Source: Liolophura sinensis
Lineage: Eukaryota > Mollusca > Polyplacophora > Chitonida > Chitonidae
Direction: 5' to 3'
DNA: 64,000 bases
Assembly: GCF_032854445.1 (NCBI RefSeq)
Contig: NC_088306.1
Coordinates: 13,575,386 to 13,639,385, forward strand
Below are positions 34,460 to 47,076 of the stretch, in pieces. Within the stretch, counting starts at the first letter, position 1. The number at the start of each line of letters is the position of its first letter. A program made the position numbers and the translations under genes. A model generated the notes under the pieces. That model ran no database searches and was not told where the DNA came from. It saw nothing but the letters and a program-made list of their open reading frames with translations.

Positions 34460-37400
34460 AGATCAGCTGACCTGTGTTCTAATACGCGGACACGACATAG
34501 TTTACGCCTGTATTTGTATGTATGCATATTGATAAGTATTCGCTTTTTAACTTTAGCCTTTGATCAGGTAACTGAGGTTGGTTTACGCAGGGACTTTAGT
34601 ATATGTACTTATGGTTAATGTATTAGTGCAGCACAATGACTCAGCAGCCTGCCGTCAATTTAATTTAATTCTTTATTTATTTAACGAGGATTTCTCACAG
34701 CCTGATGGCTACTACGGAGATCTCCTCAAAGCAACAATTAACAACATAATAACTAACGAAGTACATACATACAAATATGAGAATAAATATATCAGATATA
34801 AGTAGAAATAAATTAATTATTATTTACAATGAGAACATCGTTATTACCATTACCATGGTCATAAAATCTTTCTGTATCTATCATTGATAAATTTATGCAC
34901 ACATTGAAAAACGAGTTTATTATCTTCGTAATTTAAATCTTTAGAGCCAAACAAAAGTATATTACATATATATGGTGAATATTGTGGAATAAAAACAGAA
35001 TAATTTGATCCCTGTGAGTTAAAGTTCAGCTCATGTTTGTGTCCTCTCCGATCGTACATGAGAATGTCTGTCGGCACCTGCGAATTGGTCTTGAGTGTCA
35101 CCTAGGGCACCAGTGCATTGTTCATAGTCACCAATGCATTGCATGTAAACCATATATAGCATGTACAAAAGAATGTGCCAACTGTAGTAAAGCGAAATTT
35201 GGACAATATTCGAAGGCGTACATGCAATGTGGCTTTTGGCACATCTCAGCAATTCTCAGCTTATGTGCAGTACGTATATATATGCATTTTAACACAGCAA
35301 TTTTCATCTTTACAGCTGTTACAATTTTCTGACATGTGACCTGCAAAACTGGGTGAAATTGTGACTTTTAACAATTTGCTCGCAATTGTGACAAAAGTAT
35401 ACATCGCAGGAAACATAAGACCGGACTGATGATCAAAGACGTCAAACTACCCCAAGTAACATGTTTAGAATCTACAAATATAAATTTTCAGTTTTCACAT
35501 GAAATCAGTTCCGCTGTATCAGCTAAAGCTTAATTTCCACACACAATGCATTCTTTTTATCCCTAGATAGTCTCCACGAGCACTTGTTACGTAGGCTATT
35601 ATTGAAATCAATCCAACTGACTTTAAATGTAGCATACGTAACAATACATAAAAATACCATTTTTTTGCATTTTTTACTTCCGGTTTGCTAATGTCATTAC
35701 CGGCTAGGTAAAATACATGCTCTTGTCTTGGAATGATGTAAGGCCTTAAGATTGCGCCTCTAGCTTCAAGGAAATATAACTACTTCCAGTTTCTAGGATG
35801 TCACTTCCGTTTGTGCAAAAATTGCATTTTTGGGAACGCCCAAAAACTAGTTAGAACTATTTGCATTACAGAAATTATTAGGTAAAAAAAGAATTTTTTG
35901 GTCATTTTCACTCAGTAGCGAACGAATTTCAGCTGAGAAAGTTTTGTGCAAGTGCAGTTTAACTTTCAGCTCTGGAGAAACGGCCAAATGTTTCCAAAAG
36001 TTAAAAAACACACCTTTAGGCCCTTCCCTAACCCATAGTGAAGTTTCAGGAATGTATCATTTGTCGTTTTTTTTTCACAAATTATATCACAAAACTGCCG
36101 CGAATAAAAATAATCTTATCGATTTCAAGGAGGATGACGATATCTTCACCAGTCCCAGTTTATCTGTATATCTGTACATCTTTATTAGTCAGTTTATTTC
36201 ATTTATATGTCATAGATGTAAAAAGTTAGGGAGGGTCGTTGTTTTTTTTTTTTTTGTGTGTTATTTTTTTCTTCTATCATTTTTCGATATCAGAAAAAGC
36301 TTACTTTTATATCTATAAACTTATTACTAGAATGTAATTCTATATCCACAGGGAAATGTTGTTCTTGACAGATGGCAGATATATTTGGCATATATATAAG
36401 GTAGATTAGTTTGCTGTGACATTAAACTATCAGTGTACAAGGTAATGACATACGTATATTTTCTAGACTGGGGCCTAAGGGCTAATGGTTTCTTACCGAA
36501 TGTTCTCTTTGATGAAACATGTCGAGTGCACGAAGGGATAGAAAAGTGATTGTAACATTTTAAGATATAAACGATTGAAGTAAGTCCGATTTTACCTGTG
36601 ATCACATACGCGAAAATTGGCAATTAGCAAAGCCAGAAATACCTTAGGATTCATGGAAACATGTTTTTGTAACGTACAGCTTTGATGTGTTGAACCAAAA
36701 AATACCAAGTTCGAGGTTAGTGAGGGGAGAAGTACAGAAGCCGATTCCGCAAAGGCATTTCTGACTTAAGTCAAGATTCAAAACCTCTTTACACTGCTTA
36801 AGTTTGGGGTTTTGAAGCAGATATTTGAACACTTTTGTCTTTTGCTAATACTAATGAGGTGGACAAATTTTAATTTCTTCATTCAAGACATAAGCTTTAT
36901 GGTGGTATTTCAGTGTTTTGGCTTACGTCAGATATGACTTTGTGAACAGAGCCCCAGCTCTGTATTACTGAAAGCTAAGCTGAAAAAAAGGAAACAGATC
37001 TCAGGTCTAATTCATACCGTAGATTCATCCAGGATGTAATAAAACGGACTGAAAACCTTACTATATTTACAATCAGCAATAGAATCTGAAAACTTCATTC
37101 ACGGAAAACTGTATAATGTAAAGAATACAGAATAATTTTTCAGGGTCGGGCTGATGAATGCTGAAGAGGTTTTTGTTTGCTGTGAAGTTTGTTGTGGAGA
37201 AGCATAAACTATCGAGTTTGAAACTGGGTGTCTACAACTATGACTGCACGGATTCTATTCATGCTTTGATGTAAATAATTAGAGAACTGTCAACTTGTCA
37301 ACAATAGCTATTGTATTACAATGACTGGCGGATGATGAGATAACCCCTATCGTCACTCCCCTAATTAAGCTCGTTAATATTATTTTTAAGCTATTTGGTT

Positions 37401-38535
37401 ATATATGTTTAGCGAATTTAAGATCCTTATATAAAAATAGAAAAAAATGCTCTCTGTTTATTTGGCTATTTACTTAGTAATAAGGCCAGGCAATGTGCTG
37501 TAATAAATACAAATATATTACCTTCTCAGGAATGAGTCTGAGAGCCAGCATAAATGTGTTTTAACTCTGTGAATAAAGCTTACAGAAGATCTATATATAT
37601 ATTGTACATTGTTATCTATGTACGCCGTAATACCTAACATTACATACTACAGACTGTAATACTGTGACTATTTTTCCAGACATGAACTTTTTGTGTTCAG
37701 TCTCTATAATGCCAGACCTTAACTACGTCAGTGCGAAAGGCTTCAACACAGCGAGAATATTAACATGGTGACAACAGTTTGTTACTTACTCGGCAAATGG
37801 TCACGCGCAATTTTCAATTTTTACAGGAGTTAATGGTTTTTTTCTAACTGTTCACGTAAATGGTTAACGACTCCAGCACGTGTCTCCTTGCACCATGGCT
37901 TAAGCAGAATAACAAATAATAATACATCACTAGTCTAACACTTAGGTATCCCGTTACATCACGATATTAAGAACAATACCTAATGGCCATTCATTACTGG
38001 TATTAAACTATACTCAAAATACTTATCTAACCTAGACTTCACTGGCATCGTTAAGTCAACCAAACTGCTACAATGCCAAAGCTTCAATTTAATCATTCAC
38101 ACGAACATTTTGTATGAAGTCCTAACTGAGGTAACCTGTCAATAGGGTGGACTTCACAGAATATTTGTGACAATTTATAAACTATCACAATGCTGTACCC
38201 GGTCGGTCTGGTTTTCTCAGTTTAGTTCTCAGTGCATTGTATAGAAATAATCATCGGTGCTTTGCTATTAAAGACGAAGAAAACATATAAAATACATAAA
38301 CTTGTGATGAAAGAGTGCGACAAGTTCGTTGTAGATGTGGTATTCAGTATTTTTTTTTATTTTTCTTATTTATATTTTTAATACAAAAAGTCACTTGAAA
38401 ATTAACTTCTTTATGGTGGGTATTCAGTACTAACTCTTGCTATATAGTGTCTTGGTTTAATGTTATAAACAAGGATGTGATACATGTTAAATAAATACAT
38501 ATATGTGTTCTAGAATTTGTCATTTTGATCCAACA
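34460..38535. other. Intergenic, no gene recognised
   Basis: Possible SINE-A scraps at about 34620-34655 (TTAGTGCAGCACAATGACTC) and 35010-35095 (CCCTGTGAGTTAAAGTTCAG, CTCATGTTTGTGTCCTCTCC), perhaps one copy split by an insertion. The 124-codon frame at 35944-36318 is driven by poly-T and has no domain. From 36.3 to 38.5 kb the sequence is AT-rich with short frames only; 38120-38150 carries the dispersed CCTAACTGAGGTAACCTGTC motif. Confidence 0.45.
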
Positions 38536-38539
38536 AATG

Positions 38540-38830
38540 TGTTCAGCATGGATTTTTATCATGTATATTTTTAATATATTCATAAATATTATCATAATTC
38601 AAATTAAATGCATACGTTTAGCAATACAACAACACATTTACATTCAAATTATTCAATTGCATCCTATCCTTATTTAGAGACGATATATATCAAGACGTTG
38701 TCCCAAATACCCGAAATATAAAAATGTTTTCAAATACCCTATTATCCAAATGGAGAAAATCAAAAACAATATTATATATCGTATTTGCAATAAGAATTCA
38801 CTTGGTAACACTTTTATGTTTTTTTCTCCT
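38540..38830 (+). repeat. Block shared with 47800-48060
   Basis: ATTATCATAATTCAAATTAA, ATGCATACGTTT here aligns with ATTATCATAATTCAGATTAA, ACGCAAATGTTT at about 47833. About 95-125 bp later, ATATATATCAAGACGTTGTC aligns with TTATATATCAAGATGTACAG. This indicates an old dispersed or segmental duplication across the small-protein cluster. Confidence 0.6.
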
Positions 38831-39057
38831 TTAAATGACGGTTGTGTTCCAAATATCCCCCACCGATTAATCTCCACGTGTACATCGTTTTAATGAAAGC
38901 CAAATAACCCAATAATAACATAAAATTCACTGAAGATCAAATAAACAACCCAGTGTACGCTTTTTGCAGAAAAATATTTATAAAATGCTTCATGGGAGTG
39001 AAATGTACGTTGTCCTTAAATTCGTCAAGTGACCTGTTTTTTTAAAATTCATCTTTA

Positions 39058-39058
<1 letters not shown>

Positions 39059-39137
<79 letters not shown>
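39059..39137. repeat. (TA)n microsatellite
   Basis: About 39 TA units. The minus-strand open frame with Ile-Tyr repeats is an artefact. Confidence 0.95.
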
Positions 39138-39140
<3 letters not shown>

Positions 39141-39724
39141 TGAACTTTGCTAACCCGATGCATGGCACACATACATTTGGTTATTTTGCTGAAATTGTTC
39201 ACTGCCGGATATTTTGCAAAAAAAAAGGTCAAAGAAGATTTTACTGATATTTTAAAGTCATGCGACTGTCATAGAGCAAATACAAAACTGACATTTCGAG
39301 GAATCGGTACAGTTGAATACCTCTGTAACTGATCCGATACCTCTGGTGTGAGATGCAGTGTTCGTTACACAGCCAAACACCTCATGATGCGCACTGACCT
39401 CACGTCATATAAAATATGCTCGCTATTTCAAGTAATCTCTCTGAAGTCTGAGAGGTCAGATGGTATGAACTTCAGTCATAAGAAAAGTTACATATGTAAA
39501 TACATGTACACTTTTAGGATTGCTAATCATGATACTATACCATGTCTGGCGCATTGTGGTTGTCAAGACAACCGTCGACCTGGGGTCAGTCCGCTTTGTC
39601 TACATGAGACGTTATATCAGGTGTCTTCAGCAATGTGTGCCAGTAACACAAAACAGAAAAACGTATCGGTATTGTTAAATTGTCTGCTGGATATTGCCAA
39701 AAATGTTTCTCAAGGACTCTTCTC

Positions 39725-39815
39725 GGTGCCCCCCCCCCCCCCCCCCCGCCCCCATAATGCTGGGAATTGTCGTATAGATGAAATATTCTTGAGCACGGTG
39801 TACAACACCAAGGGA
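39725..39815 (+). mobile_element. Poly-C tract and SINE-A 3' end
   Basis: A run of about 20 C at 39728-39747 leads into CATAATGCTGGGAATTGTCG, TATAGATGAAATATTCTTGA, GCACGGTGTACAACACCAAG, the SINE-A tail. The 178-codon open frame across this region includes the SINE tail and is not accepted as a gene. Confidence 0.8.
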
Positions 39816-39999
39816 ATGAAAAAAGAAATAAAAAAAGTGTTGAAAGTAATGCTAAAAAACCAAGAATGTAAACAATCGTGCTGACACACCTAAGCCTTCT
39901 CAAGCTTTAGACAGGCTGCTCTTTCTGCTATTTTGTTTTACTGGATGCGTGTAAACTGTTGAAGTTGAATGGTGAAAGTGAATAAAAGTTTGTTTTTAT

Positions 40000-40160
40000 T
40001 TTTTATTTATTTTGAATTTATTTTTTTCACCGGATCTTTACACCGGATAGCCAGTATTATGGTGGGGAAACCCACGACCATCCGCAGCTTGCAGACAGGC
40101 TTACCTACAGGAAGCCAGCATGAGCTGGACTTGAACTCACAGCTATCGCTCTGGACTAGC
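40000..40160 (-). mobile_element. SINE-A, tail-altered copy
   Basis: Reversed SINE-A body: GCCAGTATTATGGTGGGGAA, ACCCACGACCATCCGCAGCT, AGCCAGCATGAGCTGGACTT, GAACTCACAGC. The head beyond the B box is lost. Confidence 0.8.
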
Positions 40161-40164
40161 ACGC

Positions 40165-41825
40165 AAACCATTGTCAGAAAGAGAACAAAAAACGTCCCGG
40201 GATTTGTGGAATAAACATCAGCAAATTTTAATAATCAGGTGTTCAAGTACAATATTAAAGATTAAGTGGGCACTGCCTGCAAATATCAATTTTGATGGGC
40301 AAAGGTTTCCCGACCAGTTTTTATTTTGGTTGAGCCGTAATGTTTTTATATGAGTATAATAGTGGGCATAGCGGAACTTGTTTAAATGATGGCGATAAAA
40401 ATTAAAGCCTTTTTGCAAAAGTCATTTTGTTATTCTCTGCTGTCGACTATTGACAATGGTCCAAATCCAACATTTGTCACAAAACCTAGTAGCTAAGGGA
40501 GAAAACCATGAACGTGTCATAAAATTTAGTCATGGCACATTTTCCAGACGCGAAGCAGTTTGTTCATGTACACTGTACATTCACAATCATAATCGTATCA
40601 GGTTTTGTTGACAACATCCCCCCCACCCACCAACATGACACAAACCCACCACCATCACCACCACCCATCGCTCCGTTCTACTCTCACTGAGATGTGGGGC
40701 ACTAGTCGTTCGCTCAGTTTAAGATTTGTTGGAGAACACCTGCTTTCCACTAACATGGAGTTCACATAGGAAAGTTCGTCAGTAACTTGCCAGTAGTGAA
40801 TGGTTTACCTGTGGCATTTTGGTTTCCTACACCCATACCACTGGCAGCCATCGTGTTGGGGAAATTGATTGATTATGGGGTTAAACAACAGTCAAATACG
40901 TTAAATATTGTCATACATTATAGCAAGACACCACTGAAAAAATTTGTTCGTGTGAAGTGATATTTTACAGGTTACGTGTGACCATTTGTCGCTGCTAAGG
41001 TTTTGCAATACTGCATTATTTTATATTCCCATATTCATGCAAGTTTAAATATTAGCAAAGGATGTTTACAAACCACATATTTAAATGTCGAACAAAATAC
41101 TGTTGATAACTACCTTTAATACTATTCCACTCATGATGACGTAATTGAAACTGAATTAATCTGATATCCATTGAATGATGTGTGTAAAATATCAAAATCT
41201 TACGTTTTTAACGTTTTGAGTAATTTTGAATTTAGGAAGGTTGTCGACTTTCTCTGGCCTAAAAGATATATTCTAAATGCCTAAGCCATACCTGAATTCT
41301 CCCAACTTATAGCTCTAGTCTAAAATGGCTGCCGTGGTACGATCGTGACTAAGGGAATTCATTTGCTTTAAGCGATGATAGTCAGCTCTACAAAATCACC
41401 CAACAGTCTCTGACAACTTCTTGATCTTTTGCCCGTGATGACAATTTTACCTGAAGGTTTGGCTTCGGCCCAATTTGTACGGTAATCTGTCCTGAATCAG
41501 ACCTGTGGGCTATAGGTGCACATATAACATATGAATACCAAAACTATTTTTTATCTGGAGCTTAACAGACACTATAGTGCGCAAAAATGCACCGTGCACA
41601 GCCTGTTATAATACGCCTTGTAGTCGGCATTCTATTGGATGTTGTAACTGCTTACATTAAAACGATATCCTAAGGTGACAGATCATGACTGACAGGAATA
41701 AAGTAGTACGTGTACCTTCTTTGTCGCTCTTTTAATTTGAAACATATATGTTGCTGGTGGAAACTGTCAATCACGAATGTAAGCTATACAGACTAATGCT
41801 GTGATTGGTCAGAATGGTGAGAAAC
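40165..41825. other. Intergenic, no gene recognised
   Basis: No exon-like block. Notable only for a CCCCCCCACCCACCAACATG stretch near 40620 and a TACAGGTTACGTGTGACCATT motif near 40970, which is repeated elsewhere in the window (about 30390, and reversed at about 440 and 55905). TATATATA at about 41830 precedes member C by about 150 bp. Confidence 0.5.
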
Positions 41826-41983
41826 GGCATATATATTTTTCTGTGTTTCTGCTATGTGGGCTCCTAAGCATTAATTTACAGAAAATAAAAATTGTTTAAG
41901 AGCTGATACTAGGTTATCGTGGGGGATTGATCACTTACGATATCACCAGCAGTACGACGTTGCAGCAACAAAATTGTTTAATT

Positions 41984-42148
41984 ATGGGGTCCAAAGGGAA
42001 AATGAAAAGAAGCTTTCCTATAACGCAGGCATTACTGGCGCTCCTGTTAATGGAATGGATGTCGATGACAAAGGAAGGCCCCACTACGCGGAGGAACAAA
42101 CCTTGTCCTCATAGCAATGGTAGGGCAGTTTACTCTGTGACTGACTAG
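41984..42148 (+). CDS. Small-protein family member C, exon 1
   Basis: Starts MGSKGKMKRSFPIT, identical to member B over GKMKRSFPIT. Then comes a hydrophobic core QALLALLLMEW, then MSMTKEGPTTRRNKPCPHSN. From the inner ATG (42002) this is a clear signal peptide. Unspliced, the frame ends at 42148 (GRAVYSVTD). A donor G|GTAGGG after CPHSN (42119/42120) is in the same place and phase (1) as the donor in B. Joining to the acceptor at 43968 gives DGGCCC then stop, a secreted peptide ending in three cysteines. TATATATA lies about 150 bp upstream. Family homology is strong with B, weaker with G (GPSTRR). Function unknown. Confidence 0.5.
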   Translation: MGSKGKMKRSFPITQALLALLLMEWMSMTKEGPTTRRNKPCPHSNGRAVYSVTD

Positions 42149-42166
42149 TTAAAAATCTTTGGTCTT

Positions 42167-42168
<2 letters not shown>

Positions 42169-42232
<64 letters not shown>
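42169..42232. repeat. (TA)n microsatellite
   Basis: About 32 TA units, inside the proposed intron of member C. Confidence 0.95.
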
Positions 42233-42236
<4 letters not shown>

Positions 42237-42639
42237 GGGTGGGAGAGGTGGTGTTTAAAAAAATGTGATTAACACATTTTCTCTGTGACTACATGCACCG
42301 CAATAGCTTTGTTTGTCTGAGATTAAATGATATTCAATATAGCACTGAGGTTTTCATTGCAATGACATAAACAGGACGGACGAAAGCATTCTAAATATTC
42401 TGGACATCACTGGGATGGAATAAACTTTCAAGTGTATCAAAGCAACGCCGTTGCTTATAAATCAAAATCAAACTGCACTTCCTCACGTAGCCAATTTTCT
42501 GTTCGGCATACTTGTCCCGTCCGGTTTTTATAGATACTCTTAGATTTTGTTTCTAGATTTAAGCATATTTGCACTATTAAATCCACTAAAATTCATTCAT
42601 ATATCCGCTTATTTCAATTAGCTTCAATAAAATAACCCA

Positions 42640-42940
42640 ATTTCCAGGGTCATTGTCAGGAATAGACAAAATTTTCTTCCCTGTTTTAATGAGTACATTA
42701 AAAGAAATATTTTTCTTATTTAATGATTTTAATTATTTACATATTTGTTTACTTTTTCTTGACAGCCATTTTATAACGTACTAAAAATATTGCCATTGCC
42801 ATATTGCCGAAATATAATAATGCAAAATTTTCTGTCCTTATCCTTTTTTTCTTGAGCTGCCTGAAAGAAACATTTTTGTTTTTTTTAATTATTTTAATTA
42901 TTTATTTTATTCTTGACAGCCATTTTATGGCGAATACTGC
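42640..42940. repeat. Two-copy tandem duplication, 153-bp period
   Basis: TTAATGATTTTAATTATTTA and TTCTTGACAGCCATTTTATA (the latter near 42757) recur as TTAATTATTTTAATTATTTA and TTCTTGACAGCCATTTTATG (near 42910). The intervening DNA also aligns loosely (AAAATTTTCTTCC / AAAATTTTCTGTCC). Confidence 0.7.
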
Positions 42941-43968
42941 AGTTATATGACGGAAACTAAATGCATGTGACTGTGCTGGACCCACCGTTCCTAGCTCATG
43001 CAGTATATCGTCATCGAGGCGGGGTGTTTTACTACACGAGAGTAGATACCCGGCATTATCAATGTTGTACGCACACTTTATGTCGTCTCATGTTCAGAAC
43101 TAAATGATATTTTCGTGCGGAAGTTGAAAGAAGGTCTTTGCTCAAGTCCTGTTTATCTTCAGATTTTTGTCTATGATTACAAAACAACAACAAAATACTC
43201 TCTAAACAGTTTTTGCCGGAGGTTTTATCTCTATTTAAAATTAAATGAAATGAAAAAACATCACAGAATTCAGAGGGAATTTATGGCGAACTTGTAACCA
43301 AAGGGGTTCAAAGCTTCCAAAGCTATAAAATCTTGTGGTTTTTGCTTTTATTACGTCACAACTGTCGGTGGACATGCAATGTGTGCTTATAAAGCATATA
43401 TGAGGAACACAAGCACAGCAATGTCACAGAGGAATACCACGTGACCTTCTATGTTTCTTGTTCATGAGTCTCCAATTGTTTCTACATAATGTTTTAACAG
43501 AAACAAAACAGCACGGGAACAAATGTATATATGCCTTAATAATATATTATTCATGATATTTAAAAAAAACGTATCCTTGTTATGATTGTGATGTTGCTTA
43601 ACCGAGATTTCGCAGTTCGAAGTAAGCCAAATCGCCATTTTATCAATTTTTACACGTCAGGCCCGATTATATTTTTATCATCGAGAACGCAGCTGTTTCC
43701 GCTGAATTTACTTTCAGCCGTTTGAGCGTGGGCTAGGAGTTTCTGAGTTCTGTGGTATCCAATGGCCTAGCAAGAATTCCACAGTGCAGTTTATTTATTA
43801 AGTCAACATGTATCTAGCACGTCAGATAAAATGGCGAGGACCACTCAGATCTGCTTCCACCACTCTTCCGCAATAACAAAGGTTACATTGTTTGTTGTCT
43901 TTTCTTCAAAGAACAAACTTATTCCACTATACCTGTATTAAAATGTTATACACTTTACCTGTTTTCAG

Positions 43969-44012
43969 ATGGAGGTTGTTGTTGCTGAAAGTGGAGGATA
44001 AGATAGAATAAA
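43969..44012 (+). CDS. Candidate exon 2 of member C, cysteine end
   Basis: Acceptor CCTGTTTTCAG at 43958-43968, donor AATAAA|GTAAGTTG at 44013. In phase 1 from member C exon 1 it reads DGGCCC then TGA at 43986-43988. A further exon-like start at 44212, after TTTTCTTTCCAG, repeats GATGGAGGTT and in phase 0 reads VCQCCICDGG stop (44212-44244). Both are short, so chance is possible, but two neighbouring Cys-rich exons after consensus acceptors are notable. The intron would be 1.85 kb. Confidence 0.35.
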
Positions 44013-44299
44013 GTAAGTTGCGTATCTTTTCCTGATTTATTACCGGGCTTCTGTTGTTATCGCTTTGCCTCGCGCCTTGTCCATGTACACATCTTTCACT
44101 ATGTAAAAATTTTACATTGGGATAAACTTCTGATAACAGGACTAAAATTTCAGGTTCCGAGGAAATATTGATAAAACATAATATTTGTGATTTTGTGTAT
44201 TTTCTTTCCAGGTTTGCCAGTGTTGCATCTGTGATGGAGGTTAATTTTCTGCCCCTCGTGTGTCTGAAGTGTGTAAAAATTCTCTACAGATTGAAAACT

Positions 44300-45590
44300 T
44301 AAACGTTATATCATGACTAAAATTTTGACCCGATATTGCATGTTATGAGCATCATGAAACAAAACTTGGTTGTACAGATGTACCGCATATAGTTTACCGC
44401 CTTCGTATCTGTTTGGAAACTTGTCATCCGAACCGTTATGATAGGCGTTTACGGATTTGAAAAGTTGTCTCCATACTTGTAGTGAGCATTTCCATACGTG
44501 AAAAGTTCGGCTGTGCAATTCATTGCTTGAGACCTGTTTATGATTTTGTCTTCTGCAGTGGTATATTTTTTTCCTCCAACAACTCTTTTTCAACGACAGT
44601 GTTCTTCAAAACGATTTATTTAAAAGTATAAATGACAAAAAAGTTTGCTGTGCAATCAGATGAGGTAAATTGCAAATATTTTATGGCTGAAAGAATTTGT
44701 GTGAACAAAAGACACCTGATCACGTTGTCCAGGAGACCATTACTGCTTTTGACTTCCTTAACTATTATCAATAAAGGAAGTTTGCAAATGTATTATTAAC
44801 TGTGCTGTTATTGTACAACCCCATCATTTCATTTTTTACTTGAGTCTAACCATTAGGCTCAGAAAAAAAGCGGCCGAGGTACTGCGATGCATAAGATCAA
44901 GTTGGGATATAACACACATATATATCAATGGTTGCCCTGCTAGCTTCAGGCACAGTTTCTCCGTATGTAGGCTGGGGTCACCTAGCTTGAATTACGTTAG
45001 ATAGGCTTTGTTAGTGGTAAAGGTTAAACTGACAATGGACAATAACCAAGGTACATACAACTATCACTCATAGCGATATTGTTCCATTTAAAAAAATATA
45101 AAGCGAAGTACTTGATCAGTGGTTACAACCCCAATATTTCCAGTCACATAAACCTCCAAAAATGAACAAAAAACAGCACTTATTTGAGTTTTAACTGCTA
45201 TTTGTTATTTTGAAGAATATGGATAGTAGAATAAAAAACAGAAACCAGATCGTGTTCAGCGGGTCAAAGTTTATCTGAATGCGTTACTCGTGTATTTTAA
45301 ATTCAATAAAAGTTCACCTTTGACGAGCCTTGTACAGGTTTCATTGTAATCCAATCGCTTTTGCAATTTTGAATCTGTGGGAATGCTGTAAAGGTTACCA
45401 AACCTAAAACCATACCTTACCATATTTAAGCTTGATCCCTGCTGTGGTTTTGTAGAAGATTATTAAAGATTTTCGTCATTTAAGAATATAGGATAAAAAT
45501 TAGGTCACATCATTTAGTTTCGTTTGCATACTACTTTTGTTTTTGACTATCTGCAGTAGTTTGGTTCAGCCTTGACAAACAGTTTTCCGG
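44300..45590. other. Intergenic, no gene recognised
   Basis: AT-rich sequence with no exon-like block and no repeat other than scattered short motifs. The 95-codon minus-strand frame at 44306-44593 has no domain. Confidence 0.5.
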
Positions 45591-45648
45591 ATGCTGGGTG
45601 AAAAGTGGATGGTGAGAACATTTCTTCAATCGTCCGGGGGGGAGGGGG

Positions 45649-45818
45649 CTCCGTGGCTCAGTCGGTTAGCGCAGCGTAATGACCCAGGAGTCTCTCACCA
45701 ATGCGGTCGCTGTGAGTTCAGTCCAGCTCATGCTGGCTTCCTCTCCGGGCCCTACGTGGGAAGGTCTGCCAGCAACCTGCGGATGGTCGTGGGGTTTCCC
45801 CCGGGCTGTGCTGGGGAT
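45649..45818 (+). mobile_element. SINE-A, 3'-truncated
   Basis: Head GGCTCCGTGGCTCAGTCGGT, TAGCGCAGCGTAATGACCC, body AGCTCATGCTGGCTTCCTCT, CCAGCAACCTGCGGATGGTC and CCCGGGCTGTGCTGGGGATC. It ends before the tail. A G-rich tract GGGGGGGAGGGGG precedes it. Confidence 0.88.
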
Positions 45819-46090
45819 CGTTATCAAAGTGACTATAAGCACTTTATTACAAAAAATCTAAATGACATACAGTGTGATGTTTAGATGTACAAGAGTCAAT
45901 CAGCGGTTACAAGTTCTTTGCTTGGAAGCCTAATAAATATCGAAACGAAAAATAAAAATTAAAAAAAAACCCCCGACCACCAAAGAACCACATCATTACT
46001 CTAGCTTAAAGGGATACATAATTGTTTCCTATTGGTTGATTTAAGAGATAGACAAGTCCAGGCTATGGCCAGACTAAGCTGTTTGTAGGT

Positions 46091-46273
46091 ATGGCAGATT
46101 TGTTGAATCGTTCTACATGCGTTCACCCCATGAAAGCGTGGCTCCACTATCAGTTACTCATTGTCAAGTCTATATCCCCTTTTGAAGATCTATGCATCGA
46201 AACGGACATTCGTAGACCAGCCATCAACCAAAATGGACGTTGGGAGTCAATAATCGCAAGAACATATATATAA
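46091..46273 (+). CDS. Doubtful small-protein family member D
   Basis: A 60-codon frame starting MADLLNRSTCVHPMKAWLHY and containing RRPAINQNGRW. At DNA level AGACCAGCCATCAACCAAAATGG resembles AGGCCGTCAACAAATCCTAATGG of member F, which is the only reason to include it. It has no KGKM start and no signal peptide. Could be a relic or chance. Confidence 0.2.
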   Translation: MADLLNRSTCVHPMKAWLHYQLLIVKSISPFEDLCIETDIRRPAINQNGRWESIIARTYI

Positions 46274-46851
46274 TTATGTTATATTATATACAATTCCCCG
46301 GAGTAAGTGGAATTAGTTAATCTTCGAAGCAAAATGCAACAGATTCTGGAAGCTCTGTTCGTATTTTTGTATGAGAATTATCCTCACCATAAAACTTAAG
46401 AAAATTAAGTGAAGGCGTTTGGTGGGACAAACCATTTTTTGCAGTAGGTCTGATAACTTTAGATGTTGATTGAAATCGTCACACAACACACCAGATTTCA
46501 CAAATGCTACAAGGTGAGAGATGTACACGCCATTTGGAGTACTTTTCGGTGTATTGCTCTCAAAGAAACGATAACTTACTTTGTCAAAATTGAAACTTGT
46601 CGGAATGTCTGCGTGACAGCAAACCGTTTTGATGTTTGTACAAATACAGATCCAGACAAGACGGGCTATGGTATTGTCTGTCTGAATATCTCGGGAGATG
46701 AAATTGCCACCCCTTTGTCAGCTTATGGCTGTCTAGGGAAACGGGAAAAGATGCAATGTACCGGCTTCACGCACGCAATAATCTATTAGCAATTTATTGA
46801 GGTGATATTAAGATGTCTAGATAAACGATTGTGACATTTGCTGCGTCGTGC

Positions 46852-46859
46852 TATAAAAG
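46852..46859 (+). promoter_or_regulatory. TATA box of member E
   Basis: CTATAAAAGG, a near-consensus TATA box 225 bp upstream of the member E start. With a start site about 30 bp downstream it would give a 5'UTR of about 195 nt. Confidence 0.5.
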
Positions 46860-47076
46860 GATAGTCACCACGTTAGTATTTCAGTATCTTGAATATTGGC
46901 GAACAGTTAATTGTCGGAAGCGTAATGTAAAAAGCAGATCAGTTTTTCATGACTCCAGGCATAGGTTGAGGTCAGACGAAACGCAAATCTAGGCCCTGAC
47001 ACAAGTAACAGCTAATCAGCATATATACAAAACAAACTCAGAGCGTTTTCAGCTGGCGTTTAATTCATTTACAACC

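Noticed and set aside
39348-39884. 178-codon plus-strand frame, the longest in the window
   Set aside because: It crosses a poly-C tract and the SINE-A tail (translated as part of the protein), has no domain, and lacks splice or promoter context.
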